From assembly GCF_002812205.1 (NCBI RefSeq), contig NZ_NPEA01000010.1, positions 1 to 64,000 on the forward strand: a stretch of 64,000 nucleotides of DNA, in the 5' to 3' direction. Positions 16,166 to 24,802 of the stretch are shown here, in pieces. This DNA is from Leptospira neocaledonica (GTDB taxonomy: Bacteria; Spirochaetota; Leptospiria; Leptospirales; Leptospiraceae). The translations under genes were made by a program, and so were the position numbers. The notes below the pieces were generated by a model. That model saw only the letters and a list, made by a program, of their open reading frames with translations. It ran no database searches and had not been told where the DNA came from. Numbering within the stretch: position 1 is the first letter of the stretch; each line of letters opens with the position of its first letter.

Positions 16166-18925
16166 TTATTTTCCCCCGTTCAAACTGGAACTTGCCTTTT
16201 CTAATGCAGATCGAACTGCTTCTTCTACTTTGGAAACTTCTTTTCCGCCGCCTTGGGCCATGTCCGGTTTTCCGCCGCCCTTTCCGCCTAAAATTTCACA
16301 GGCAGTTTTTACGAGTTCTCCACAATGGATCTTTCCCACCAAAGAAGAAGAACAAGTAATTACAATACTTGCATCTTCCGCGTTTTTGCTAGCGAGAATG
16401 GCTACAATTTCCTTTTCTCTCACTTTAATATTATCGGAAAGCCCTTTTAATGCCTTTGCATCTTTGGACTCAAAGATGGCGGAAACAATTTTAGCAGTTC
16501 CAATCACTTTAGAATTTTCGAATACTTTAGCGATTATATCCGGATTATTCTCGAAGTCTCTGGATTCTCTGTTTTTCTTTTCTTTTAAGAACTTAGATTG
16601 GGTTTCTTCCAATTCGACGGATAATTTTTCGGAAAGGTCTCTTAGAGTAACTACTGCATCCGCACCCTTGGATTCAAACAAAGATCTGATTTCATCCGGT
16701 CCAGGAATTGTAGTTTTGATAGAAAGCGAACTACCTTCTTCTCCTAACTCATCCTTAATCTTAAGATTTAAATTTTGAACAGCTTCCGTTAATTCCGCAA
16801 ATCTATTCTGAAAGGTCTCCACAACCAGTGGGCCTGCCACTGCTTCTATCCTTCTATTTCCGGCGCCAGGGCTGGATTCTTTTTTAATGAAGAAGTATCC
16901 GATATCTCCCGTATTGCCTACGTGGGTTCCTCCACAGAATTCCAAGGAGCGATCTCCCATCTGGAGAACTCTTACACTATCTCCATATTTTTCGTCGAAG
17001 GCTGCGACTGCTCCCGTTTTCTTAGCTTCTTCGATCGGCAGCACTTTGGTATCAACCGGAATATGACGTACAATACTTTCGTTCACCCAGGATTCTATAT
17101 TACGAATTTCTTCTACACTTAAAGGACTCGGATGAGAGAAGTCAAAACGTAGATATTCAGGAGAAACAATAGATCCTTTTTGGAGTACATGATTTCCAAG
17201 AAGATTTCTGAGGGCACCATTCAATAAGTGGGTTCCGGAGTGGTGGAATTTAAGTTTTTCTCTTCTTTCCTTCTCCACTTCTAATATTGCTTTGTCTCCA
17301 TCGGAAAAATTTCCGGAGAGAACGGTCCCGATATGAAGAATAATATCATTTTCTTTCTGAGTATCTAAAACCTTAAATACGGACCCGTCTTTTCGGATAA
17401 ATCCTATATCTCCTACCTGTCCTCCTCCTTCTGGATAGAATGGACTGGAAGAAAATACCAATACTCCTGATTCTCCTTCTTTGAGCGTTGAAGTTTGTTT
17501 ATTATCTGAGAATATAAATTTAAGATCGGACTCGGCTTCTAAAACATCGTAGCCCAGAAATTGGGTCTTATCCGTTTTGATCCCCGTGAATAAGGAGACC
17601 TTGTTTGCTTTCCAGGTCTCGCGAGAAGATTGTCTGTCCTTCTCCAATTCTTCTTCGAAACCTTTTTTATCGAAAGAAAGTCCATGTTCTGCTACGATCT
17701 CTTCCGTCATTTCCGCAGGGAATCCGTACGTTCCGTATAATAGAAAGCTGTCTTTCCCGGAGAATGTATTGGAGCCTTCGGATTTTGTTTTGGAAACCAG
17801 GACCTCTATCTTTTCTAAACCGATCTCTAGGGTTTTGAGGAATAATTCTTCTTCTGCGAGAAGTGTTCTTTCTACTGAGGAAATATGTTTTTCGAGTTCC
17901 GGATACCGTTCTTTATAAATATCGCATACGGATTTTGCTAGCTTGTACAAGAAAGGTTCTTTTAGATCCAATTTTCTGGCGAATAAAACCGCTCTTCTGA
18001 TCAAACGACGGATAACGTATCCTCTTCCTGTTCGGTCCGGATAGATTCCGTCAGATACCGTGAATAATACCGAACGAATATGGTCCGTAATCACTCTAAA
18101 AGGAACTTTGGTGGATTCGTTATAGGTTTTACCGGAAATTTTTTCAACTTCGCCGATAATCCCTCTCAGCTCATCCGTATCATAAACTGAATCCACACCC
18201 TGCAGAAGTAGAGCTACTCTTTCCAATCCGGAACCTGTATCGATTCCGGTTTGTTTAAGTGGATGAAGATTTCCTTCAGTATCCTGGTTAAATTGGTTGA
18301 ATACTATATTCCAAAATTCTAAAAAACGGTCGCAATCGCAGCCAGGCTTACATTCGTATTTGACTCCACAATCAGGAAGAGCCTTTTCTGGGCCTCGATC
18401 CAAGTATAATTCCGAACAAGGTCCGCAAGCACCGCTGTCTCCTGCAGGTCCCCAGAAATTATCTTTTTTACCTAAGCGAGTAATCCTTTCCTTAGGAATA
18501 CCTTTGGAAAGCCAGATTTTCTCCGCTTCATCATCATTTTCGAATACTGTAATCCAGATCTTTTCTTTAGGGAATCCTAGATGGTTTACGGAACAATCCA
18601 AAGCATATTCGATTGCTTCTTCTTTAAAATAATCTCCGAAGCTGAAGTTTCCGAGCATTTCGAAGAATGTACAATGCCTTTCCGTTTTGCCTACATTCTC
18701 CAGATCGGTGGTTCGCAAACATTTTTGAGCGGAGGTTGCTCTTGTATAAGGAAGCTCTACTGCACCTGTGAATAATGGTTTGAACTGCACCATTCCGGCA
18801 GTGGTGAATAGAAGTGTAGGATCTCCCGCAGGTAGCAGAGAGGAAGAAGGAACTACTGTGTGGCCCTTCTCCTTAAAATAATCCAAAAAGATTTTGCGGA
18901 CTTCGGAAACTTTTTTAAAATTCAT
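16166..18925 (-). CDS. alaS: Alanyl-tRNA synthetase
   Basis: A 919-residue enzyme that charges tRNA-Ala. The catalytic core starts with KKVSEVRKIFLDYFKEKGH and carries LLFTTAGMVQFKP; the editing domain has HHSGTHLLNGAL with CGGTH as zinc ligands; the C-terminal domain has ILGGKGGGKPDMAQGGG. The frame extends 14 codons upstream, but AGGGG at 18929-18933 is placed for the ATG at 18925, and the sequence upstream of it is terminator DNA. It is followed by yajQ after one base. A terminator-like hairpin lies 20 bases upstream of the start (see findings). Confidence 0.95.
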   Translation of the reverse strand: MNFKKVSEVRKIFLDYFKEKGHTVVPSSSLLPAGDPTLLFTTAGMVQFKPLFTGAVELPYTRATSAQKCLRTTDLENVGKTERHCTFFEMLGNFSFGDYFKEEAIEYALDCSVNHLGFPKEKIWITVFENDDEAEKIWLSKGIPKERITRLGKKDNFWGPAGDSGACGPCSELYLDRGPEKALPDCGVKYECKPGCDCDRFLEFWNIVFNQFNQDTEGNLHPLKQTGIDTGSGLERVALLLQGVDSVYDTDELRGIIGEVEKISGKTYNESTKVPFRVITDHIRSVLFTVSDGIYPDRTGRGYVIRRLIRRAVLFARKLDLKEPFLYKLAKSVCDIYKERYPELEKHISSVERTLLAEEELFLKTLEIGLEKIEVLVSKTKSEGSNTFSGKDSFLLYGTYGFPAEMTEEIVAEHGLSFDKKGFEEELEKDRQSSRETWKANKVSLFTGIKTDKTQFLGYDVLEAESDLKFIFSDNKQTSTLKEGESGVLVFSSSPFYPEGGGQVGDIGFIRKDGSVFKVLDTQKENDIILHIGTVLSGNFSDGDKAILEVEKERREKLKFHHSGTHLLNGALRNLLGNHVLQKGSIVSPEYLRFDFSHPSPLSVEEIRNIESWVNESIVRHIPVDTKVLPIEEAKKTGAVAAFDEKYGDSVRVLQMGDRSLEFCGGTHVGNTGDIGYFFIKKESSPGAGNRRIEAVAGPLVVETFQNRFAELTEAVQNLNLKIKDELGEEGSSLSIKTTIPGPDEIRSLFESKGADAVVTLRDLSEKLSVELEETQSKFLKEKKNRESRDFENNPDIIAKVFENSKVIGTAKIVSAIFESKDAKALKGLSDNIKVREKEIVAILASKNAEDASIVITCSSSLVGKIHCGELVKTACEILGGKGGGKPDMAQGGGKEVSKVEEAVRSALEKASSSLNGGK

Positions 18926-18933
18926 GTAACCCC

Positions 18934-18981
18934 TAAAAACAGAAAATGCCCGAGGTCTTGTTGGCAAGAACTTCAGGCATT
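18934..18981 (-). terminator. Terminator-like hairpin between rpsI and alaS
   Basis: On the minus strand AATGCC...GGGCATT (18945-18950 with 18976-18981) forms a long hairpin, about 16 pairs with one bulge and a mismatch, followed by a T-rich run opposite 18934-18946. The alaS ribosome site begins immediately after it, so it may terminate rplM-rpsI or attenuate readthrough into alaS. Confidence 0.7.
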
Positions 18982-19008
18982 CCCAAAAAAAGATCTAAAA
19001 AGCGTAAA

Positions 19009-19407
19009 TTAACGTTTAGAGAACTGAGTTCCTCTACGTGCTTTGTGTAGACCGTATTTCTTGCGCTCCACCATACGTGGGTCACGAGTCAGAAGGCCTT
19101 CTTTTTTAACAGTCGGTCTGAACTCGGGATTATAACGGCAGATCACTCTTGCAAGTGCGTGGCGAATCGCTCCTACTTGCCCGATGATTCCTCCTCCGGA
19201 AACGTTTACCTTAAGATCGAACTTTTCGGCTACATTCATCAGAGTTAAAGCAGTTAAAGCTTCTTTAATATTAGAACGGCTGTTTTGCAGATAATCTTTG
19301 TAATCCTTGTCGTTGATTACAATTTTACCGGAACCTTCTTTTAATTTTACACGAGCGATCGCGTTTTTGCGACGTCCTACTGCCCAAATTTCCTTGGCGG
19401 TTGCCAT
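19009..19407 (-). CDS. rpsI: 30S ribosomal protein S9
   Basis: A 132-residue ribosomal protein S9, which contacts the P-site tRNA with its C-terminal tail. It opens with [20 protein letters not shown] and ends in the expected [17 protein letters not shown], with the terminal lysine-arginine pair. Length is typical. It is 13 bases downstream of rplM, the usual rplM-rpsI operon. A hairpin follows the gene, then alaS. Confidence 0.97.
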   Translation of the reverse strand: MATAKEIWAVGRRKNAIARVKLKEGSGKIVINDKDYKDYLQNSRSNIKEALTALTLMNVAEKFDLKVNVSGGGIIGQVGAIRHALARVICRYNPEFRPTVKKEGLLTRDPRMVERKKYGLHKARRGTQFSKR

Positions 19408-19420
19408 ATTCTAATATCTC

Positions 19421-19870
19421 CTAGAGTTCCAGTTTGATCGGCTTTTGAGCGCCGAGATTATGCTCGGTTCCTGGGAAAATCCTGAAATGAGTTAACATTT
19501 CAGCACCGAGTTTGCTTTTTGGAAGCATACCTTTCACTGCTTCATACAGGATTTTTTCAGGGTGCTTCTCTCTCATGTTTTGAAGAGTAGTAGCAGTCAT
19601 ACCACCTGGATAACGAGAGTGATGGAAATATTCTTTTTGAGTCTCTTTATTTCCTGTCACAGCTACCTTAGCAGCATTGATAACGATGATATTATCTCCA
19701 CAATCTACGTGAGGAGTAAAAGTAGGTTTATGTTTACCGCGAAGTCTATGTGCGATCTCCGAAGCGAGACGACCTAAGGTTTTTCCTTCTGCGTCGACTA
19801 CGTACCAAGCTTTATTAGCTTGTTCCTTTTTTAAGGAAGGAGTTCTATGCGGTTTAGATACGATTGGCAT
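19421..19870 (-). CDS. rplM: 50S ribosomal protein L13
   Basis: A 149-residue L13. It has [20 protein letters not shown] near the N-terminus and [16 protein letters not shown] and HSRYPGGM in the body. It opens the rplM-rpsI operon. The leader between it and the DUF5683-like gene is about 120 bases and contains TTGACC on the minus strand at about 19914-19919, but no clear -10 element is seen. No L13-type leader structure was identified. Confidence 0.97.
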   Translation of the reverse strand: MPIVSKPHRTPSLKKEQANKAWYVVDAEGKTLGRLASEIAHRLRGKHKPTFTPHVDCGDNIIVINAAKVAVTGNKETQKEYFHHSRYPGGMTATTLQNMREKHPEKILYEAVKGMLPKSKLGAEMLTHFRIFPGTEHNLGAQKPIKLEL

Positions 19871-19989
19871 GGGTATGTCCTGTATTGGCCAATTTCGCGT
19901 ACCGGCCTAAGGGGTCAAGGAAATTTGAGGTTTTAAGGCTTTAGGAGAAAAATCCGAGTCTCAAAATGCCCTTTTTGTTAGGAAAATTC

Positions 19990-20805
19990 TTAAAATCCGA
20001 GAGTGACACTTGCTTCTGCGCCGAAGCCAACTCTACCAGCAGACCAATCCGGTCTTGGCACAACTGTCCAAGCGACAGGATTGGTAGAAGCCCCCTGCTC
20101 CCAAGATTTTCCTAGGAAATACGTCCGGACCAATTGAGCAAGATACACTCCACCCAGCACATAAACGGAAGTATTATAAGCCTGGACGGAACTCTCATAA
20201 TCTGCCCTAGCACCTGGAACTACGGTGAGAAGGTAGAAGTTTGCAATTCCTCCTCCGTAAATCAATGTACCCGTACTGCTACTCTTGGAAACCGCATCAT
20301 CATATTTGCTCTTTGCGGATTCTGCTTCAGATCTGGAATAACCTGCATAGGCTAAGCTGGCAAGAAAGGCTCCCCCGGTAATCTTAGCTTCCAATTTATT
20401 GTCAGTGTACCATTGCCCCCAGCCAGGTAAAATAGCGGAACGCCATACTGCGCTCCATCTGCTCCTGCTCGGTTCCGTAGAAACAGGAGGTTGGATGATC
20501 TGGATTGGCTCCTCCACTATCTGAGGATTTTCCTGAACCTTCTTCTCTTCTTCCTTACGAATGCGATTTTCTTCTTCCTTTGTGATATCTTTATAAATAA
20601 TTTTTAATATATCTCTTTTGTAGATGGTTTGTTTGCCTGATTCGGATTGAACAGTGATCGTCTTCTCGTTTTGACCTACAACACTACCGATTACTTTACC
20701 CCCCTTGCGGAGAAGAATAGTCTGATCGGCAAATAATAGACTAGGAGTTAGGACCATTGCCAATAAGAAAAAAATTGTAGAACGGGCTTTAAAGTTTGAA
20801 CGCAT
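19990..20805 (-). CDS. Exported DUF5683-like membrane protein
   Basis: A 271-residue exported protein. A signal peptide (about residues 1-26) is followed by a small beta domain (TILLRKGGKVIGSVVGQNEK and on), a charged helical linker rich in Glu and Pro, and then hydrophobic helices containing SAILPGWGQWYTDNK, the hallmark of the DUF5683 family of spirochaetes and related bacteria. It probably sits in the membrane or envelope. Function is unknown. It is divergent from the lipoprotein gene at 20895. Confidence 0.75.
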   Translation of the reverse strand: MRSNFKARSTIFFLLAMVLTPSLLFADQTILLRKGGKVIGSVVGQNEKTITVQSESGKQTIYKRDILKIIYKDITKEEENRIRKEEEKKVQENPQIVEEPIQIIQPPVSTEPSRSRWSAVWRSAILPGWGQWYTDNKLEAKITGGAFLASLAYAGYSRSEAESAKSKYDDAVSKSSSTGTLIYGGGIANFYLLTVVPGARADYESSVQAYNTSVYVLGGVYLAQLVRTYFLGKSWEQGASTNPVAWTVVPRPDWSAGRVGFGAEASVTLGF

Positions 20806-20894
20806 CTAGGCAGAAGGAAAAACTTTCGTACAATTTAGTCAAGTGGAATGAGAAATTCCTTGAACTTTCTAAAGGTGACCCGAGGAGTATCATT

Positions 20895-21581
20895 ATGCGA
20901 AGTCATAGCTTTCTATTGATCGTTTTTCTATATTCTTCCCTATATTACAATTGTTTAAGTGATAAGACATGTTCTGAAGAGGACAAGAGCTGCAGCACCC
21001 AAGCGTTAATTACTTCCATGTTCTCCGTTCCTAACGGAGTTTATATATATTCAACAAATACAAAATACCAAGGGAATCTAGCTGCTTACGGGTCGACATT
21101 GGAATTTAGCGGTCAAAATATATGTAGGGGAGAAAAATTATTTTCCTCTCTCGTGAATCAGTTTTGTCCGGATGTTTGGGCTTTGGTCTCAGGTAATTCG
21201 GTTCCCTTATCTAATTTTTCTTCTTCTTATTCTTTACCTACGAATGTTCCTGTATTCGGTCCAACGGGTATTCAACTTGCGAACAATTGGGACGAATTTA
21301 TGAGCATCCAAACTCCCGTATCTTTAACTCGATCGTTTGCAGAAGCAGGTTTAGGAACCGAAGATTTCTGGTCTTTCGCCATTGAAAGCGGATCACCCTC
21401 GAACAATTGTAATGCAGGAATAGATAATAGTTCCGAATCCACAGGATCGATCGGTTCAGCGAATACGAAAAATTCGGATTGGTTGAACCCAGGAGGAAAT
21501 TCATTGGGCGATTGTAATACCTTCCATAGAGTTTTATGTACTTGTTTTACTCCGAATAGCAGCTCCGAGGAACAACAATAA
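20895..21581 (+). CDS. DUF1554-like lipoprotein, tandem copy 1
   Basis: A 228-residue lipoprotein. The start is ATG at 20895 after a GAGGAG site; an upstream extension to 20796 is in frame but not signal-like. Cys20 is the likely lipidated residue (LYYNC). The mature part has CSEEDKSCSTQ, then GVYIYSTNTKYQGNLAAYG, FGPTGIQLANNW and the ending HRVLCTCF. These spacings resemble the DUF1554 lectin-like domain of Leptospira surface proteins; the match is from pattern, not a search. It is the first of three tandem paralogues. Confidence 0.75.
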   Translation: MRSHSFLLIVFLYSSLYYNCLSDKTCSEEDKSCSTQALITSMFSVPNGVYIYSTNTKYQGNLAAYGSTLEFSGQNICRGEKLFSSLVNQFCPDVWALVSGNSVPLSNFSSSYSLPTNVPVFGPTGIQLANNWDEFMSIQTPVSLTRSFAEAGLGTEDFWSFAIESGSPSNNCNAGIDNSSESTGSIGSANTKNSDWLNPGGNSLGDCNTFHRVLCTCFTPNSSSEEQQ

Positions 21582-21666
21582 TATAGAAATTCTGCAATAT
21601 TCTCTGTTCTTCTTATTTTTTTTCGTCTTAAGTTCTAAAGAATCGGTTACTTTCACGGATTTTTAA

Positions 21667-22302
21667 ATGAACAGGTCATTGTATTTTTTTAGTTTTTTAC
21701 TCTTATTTTCCAACGCCTGCATGTCTTCCGATGTCTGCTCCGACACGGATAAAGTATGTAATACTAAAGAATTATTATTTTCCATCTTCTCCACTCCGAA
21801 AGGAATCTATTTGTATCCAACCCAAAGTTACCAGGGAGATCTCGCAAAATACGGATCCAGTATAGAAGATAGCCTCCAGAATATCTGTGTTAGCAATAAG
21901 TTCTTTTCTCCGATCACGGATTTCAGTTGTTCGAATGTTCTTCCGGTTGTCTCTACCTCAACACATCCTCTTTCTAGTTTTCCTACAGATTATGGCCTAC
22001 CTGATAGTACGGATTATCCGGTGAGAGGACCTAAAGGAGATATCATCGCTACTTCTTGGACAAATATTTTTCCAGGACTACTTATGACTTTCGAACAAGC
22101 GAGCATTACATCTCAAACGTTTTGGACATTCTCTAACTCGGGAGGTGCTTATAATTCTACGGATAATTGTATCAATGGGACAACCACTGGAGCAGCCGGT
22201 GCCACTGGGGATCCTAAAGATAGTTTTAGCGCTTGGATGATCGGAGATGCCCCGGCGTGTAATGAATTTCATCCGATAATTTGTCTTTGTTATAGGGAAT
22301 AA
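21667..22302 (+). CDS. DUF1554-like lipoprotein, tandem copy 2
   Basis: A 211-residue paralogue of the genes on either side. Cys18 ends the signal (LLLFSNAC). The conserved pattern is repeated: CSDTDKVCNTKELLF, GIYLYPTQSYQGDLAKYG, VRGPKGDIIATSW, QTFWTFSN and the ending HPIICLCY. The 85-base gap to copy 1 leaves little room for its own promoter, so co-transcription is plausible. The divergence between the copies (about a third to a half identity by eye) suggests an old duplication rather than recent gene conversion. Confidence 0.78.
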   Translation: MNRSLYFFSFLLLFSNACMSSDVCSDTDKVCNTKELLFSIFSTPKGIYLYPTQSYQGDLAKYGSSIEDSLQNICVSNKFFSPITDFSCSNVLPVVSTSTHPLSSFPTDYGLPDSTDYPVRGPKGDIIATSWTNIFPGLLMTFEQASITSQTFWTFSNSGGAYNSTDNCINGTTTGAAGATGDPKDSFSAWMIGDAPACNEFHPIICLCYRE

Positions 22303-22397
22303 ACCCTAAACATTAGGGAATAGAAAACAGATTTAAGATCTAAAAATCGACCTATAATTTCTTGCTTGCTCGCTAACTCTGCTTTAATCTTGGCTGG

Positions 22398-23069
22398 ATG
22401 ACGCTTCGTATTCTTTTCGTTATTTTCTTTTTTATCTTTTCCAGCAATTGTATTTCCGACAAAACCTGTTCAGACAAAGACAGGTCCTGCAGTCCTAAGG
22501 CAACATTAATGAGTCTATTGGTCTCTGCTCCCGAAGGAATTTATATCTATGCCACAAACACCGGCTTTACTGGAAATTTATCCGTTTTGGGTCCAGGCAG
22601 TTTGGATCCTAGTCTGAATTTTATATGCGGGCAAGAGCGACTTTTTTCAAATATTATAGATACGAAATGTTCTAAGTATGCTCCTTTAGTTTCTACTTCT
22701 CTCGTATCTGCTTCTTCCTTAAACGCAATGTATGGAGATCTTCCTACTACTGGAGTTCCGATTAGAGGGCCTTATGGGAAACAGATCGCCGTTGATTATA
22801 GCAATCTTTTTGCAGTGGATCTAGATGTTACCCTGGAAGCTGCAGGTTTAGGAAACCAAACCTTTTGGAGTTTTGGAGATGGAAACGGCGGTGCAGCCGC
22901 TGACACTTGCACCGACGGAACAGATGACGGTAGTTTATCCACCTTAGGGCAAACTGGAAATACTTTGGTCAAAACACAGGCCAGCTGGTTTGCCACAGAT
23001 ATTAGAGGTTGCGGAGAAATACATAAAATACTTTGCCTTTGTTACGTTCCAACGTCTGGCGGCGGTTGA
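22398..23069 (+). CDS. DUF1554-like lipoprotein, tandem copy 3
   Basis: A 223-residue third copy. Cys18 is the likely lipid anchor (IFSSNC), followed by ISDKTCSDKDRSCSPKATLM, GIYIYATNTGFTGNLSV, IRGPYGKQIAVDYSN, QTFWSFGDG and the ending HKILCLCY. It matches copy 1 more closely than copy 2 at the N-terminus (SDKTCS). The ordered cysteines (two near the N-terminus, one in the middle, and three near the C-terminus) imply disulfides outside the cytoplasm. Ligand and role are unknown. Confidence 0.78.
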   Translation: MTLRILFVIFFFIFSSNCISDKTCSDKDRSCSPKATLMSLLVSAPEGIYIYATNTGFTGNLSVLGPGSLDPSLNFICGQERLFSNIIDTKCSKYAPLVSTSLVSASSLNAMYGDLPTTGVPIRGPYGKQIAVDYSNLFAVDLDVTLEAAGLGNQTFWSFGDGNGGAAADTCTDGTDDGSLSTLGQTGNTLVKTQASWFATDIRGCGEIHKILCLCYVPTSGGG

Positions 23070-23100
23070 CGGCAAATAATATGCTGTATTTATAATAGAA

Positions 23101-23120
23101 CGGAGTGGTCGCCCACTCCG
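23101..23120. terminator. Hairpin terminator between convergent genes
   Basis: CGGAGTGG (23101-23108) and CCACTCCG (23113-23120) form a perfect eight-pair stem with a TCGC loop. The T-run is weak on both strands. It lies between the lipoprotein copy 3 and the yceI-like gene. Confidence 0.65.
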
Positions 23121-23130
23121 CATTCCGATT

Positions 23131-23775
23131 TTATTTACAATCTTTCTTTAAAGTAGATTTAATAGTAATTTCCACATCCGGCCAAAGAACGGATTTACCG
23201 TCTTTGCTTTTATGTAGATCACTACAAACCGCATTCAATGCAGCCAATGCCTTGGTTGCATTCCAATTATTTACATCCAAAGAACCTTTTGCTTCTAAAA
23301 CTTCTCCCATTAAAGTGAATTGTAATGGAACATCTTTACTCACACCATTCCATACAAGTTTCACTACTCCAGTTCCGGATTTTCCGTCTGCTTCCAGTTT
23401 TGCAGAAGATACTGAACCTTCTATCTTTCCGCTCTTTTTCAGATTTCCGAAAAATGTTCCCTTAATCTTAGGATCTCTTTCCGGGTTTCCGCTATCTAGA
23501 TCCAGAGAATCAATTGAGAATTTTAAACCTTTTAATGCATCCGGAACATTAGCTGCTGATTTAGCTCCGGTAATGCTTACTTTAGTAAACTTACCGCCCA
23601 CTCCTGTCTTTTCGGTGAATTTAAACGCCTTCCATTCCAGGCCTGTTGCTTCTTGGTTCACTGAATATTTGCAAGAAGTATCGGCAGATAACGAATTGAA
23701 TTGCCAACTTCCCCCGAAAGAGAATACTGAAAAAATCAGTGCGGCTATATAAAAAGAATTTATACGTGATTTCAT
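23131..23775 (-). CDS. YceI family exported protein
   Basis: A 214-residue exported protein with a signal peptide (about residues 1-31). The mature part is the YceI lipocalin-like beta barrel, with WKAFKFTEKTGVGGKFTKVS at its start and SLDLDSGNPERDPKIKGTFF in the middle. YceI proteins bind isoprenoid-type lipids in the periplasm, so a similar role is likely, with ligand unproven. Length is usual. It is divergent from thiL, about 58 bases away. Confidence 0.85.
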   Translation of the reverse strand: MKSRINSFYIAALIFSVFSFGGSWQFNSLSADTSCKYSVNQEATGLEWKAFKFTEKTGVGGKFTKVSITGAKSAANVPDALKGLKFSIDSLDLDSGNPERDPKIKGTFFGNLKKSGKIEGSVSSAKLEADGKSGTGVVKLVWNGVSKDVPLQFTLMGEVLEAKGSLDVNNWNATKALAALNAVCSDLHKSKDGKSVLWPDVEITIKSTLKKDCK

Positions 23776-23833
23776 GGCCTTATACTAGGGTTGAAATAAA
23801 ACAAAGTCAAGATTTTTAGATATTGGAAAGCGC

Positions 23834-24754
23834 TTGAACGAAGAAGAACTCATATCCTCCTTATATCCTCCCGGCAAAGAACAGGAAAACGACTGTTATT
23901 CGGACAAAGAAGGAAACTTAATCACGACGGATACAATAGTCGAAGGAACACATTTCCGATTGGACTGGAGTCGTCCTGAAGATCTGGCAAACAAGCTGGT
24001 AGAAGTTAACGTGTCGGATATAGCAGCAGCTAACGGGACTCCTCAAAAAGCATTTTTTAATTTCGGCCTTTCTCCTTCTTGCAATCGGAAAGAATTTTTA
24101 GAACCGTTTATCGATTCATTTAAGAAAGCGTTAAATTCTTACGAAATAGAACTCTGCGGTGGAGACACTTACAGAACGCAAGAGTTAAACTTAACTTTAA
24201 CTCTATTAGGAAAATCAGTTTCTCCCGTAGACAGAAAAGGCGGAAAACCGGGAGACTATGTGTATTTGAGTGGGCATATCGGCGCTTCTCTTTTAGGTTA
24301 TAAAATATTAGAAGGCGCACATATTTCTCTTTCACCCGAAGTCAAAAAGGTAGCTTTGGATAGACATTTAAGACCTAAATCAAGATTAAACTTAAGTCGT
24401 TCTTTATATTCAAAAAATAGAATACATGCGGGGATGGATCTGACTGACGGGCTCAAACAAGACGTATTCAAATTGGCAAAATCTTCTGGAGTTAGGATCG
24501 AATTGGATTTGGATATCCTCCCCTTCGAGAATGGAGTAAAAGAAGCCATCGGGGTAGAAGGAGTTTTAACTTCTGGAGAAGAATTAGAGCTTCTATTCTT
24601 GTCTCCGGACGAATTACCTTCTTCTTGGGAAGGGATCTCTATCCGAAAAATAGGCAGTGTGTTTGCATTGGAAGAAGGTGAATCTCCTCAGGTTAGATAT
24701 TCTTACGAAGGAAAATCTTACTCACCTAAAGAATCTGGATTTAGACATTTTTAA
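23834..24754 (+). CDS. thiL: Thiamine-monophosphate kinase (variant motif)
   Basis: A 306-residue ThiL, which phosphorylates thiamine monophosphate to thiamine diphosphate with ATP. TTDTIVEGTHFRLDW, VNVSDIAAANGTP and LCGGDTYRT are its signature segments, and MDLTDGL takes the place of the usual DxSDGL. The first metal motif, normally GDDxA, reads ENDCY (Asn19, Asp20), so one Asp of the pair is Asn. The start is TTG at 23834. It may be a low-activity enzyme or a natural variant; the remaining metal-binding residues look present. No thiamine riboswitch is seen upstream. Confidence 0.85.
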   Translation: MNEEELISSLYPPGKEQENDCYSDKEGNLITTDTIVEGTHFRLDWSRPEDLANKLVEVNVSDIAAANGTPQKAFFNFGLSPSCNRKEFLEPFIDSFKKALNSYEIELCGGDTYRTQELNLTLTLLGKSVSPVDRKGGKPGDYVYLSGHIGASLLGYKILEGAHISLSPEVKKVALDRHLRPKSRLNLSRSLYSKNRIHAGMDLTDGLKQDVFKLAKSSGVRIELDLDILPFENGVKEAIGVEGVLTSGEELELLFLSPDELPSSWEGISIRKIGSVFALEEGESPQVRYSYEGKSYSPKESGFRHF

Positions 24755-24802
24755 TCAAATTCTACTTGTGCTTAGGATAGATACCATCATTCTTCCCGAT
24801 CG

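Noticed and set aside
16149..16778. A 209-codon frame antisense to the alaS end
   Set aside because: Serine- and phenylalanine-rich composition is what reverse frames of acidic and lysine-rich coding regions produce.
23105..23752. A 215-codon plus-strand frame antisense to the YceI gene
   Set aside because: The YceI protein matches its family in full, and the antisense frame has no ribosome site or known motif.
23776..23833. A thiamine (TPP) riboswitch before thiL
   Set aside because: The spacer is about 58 bases and shared with the yceI-like gene; it has no CUGAGA-type or ACCUGA-type core.
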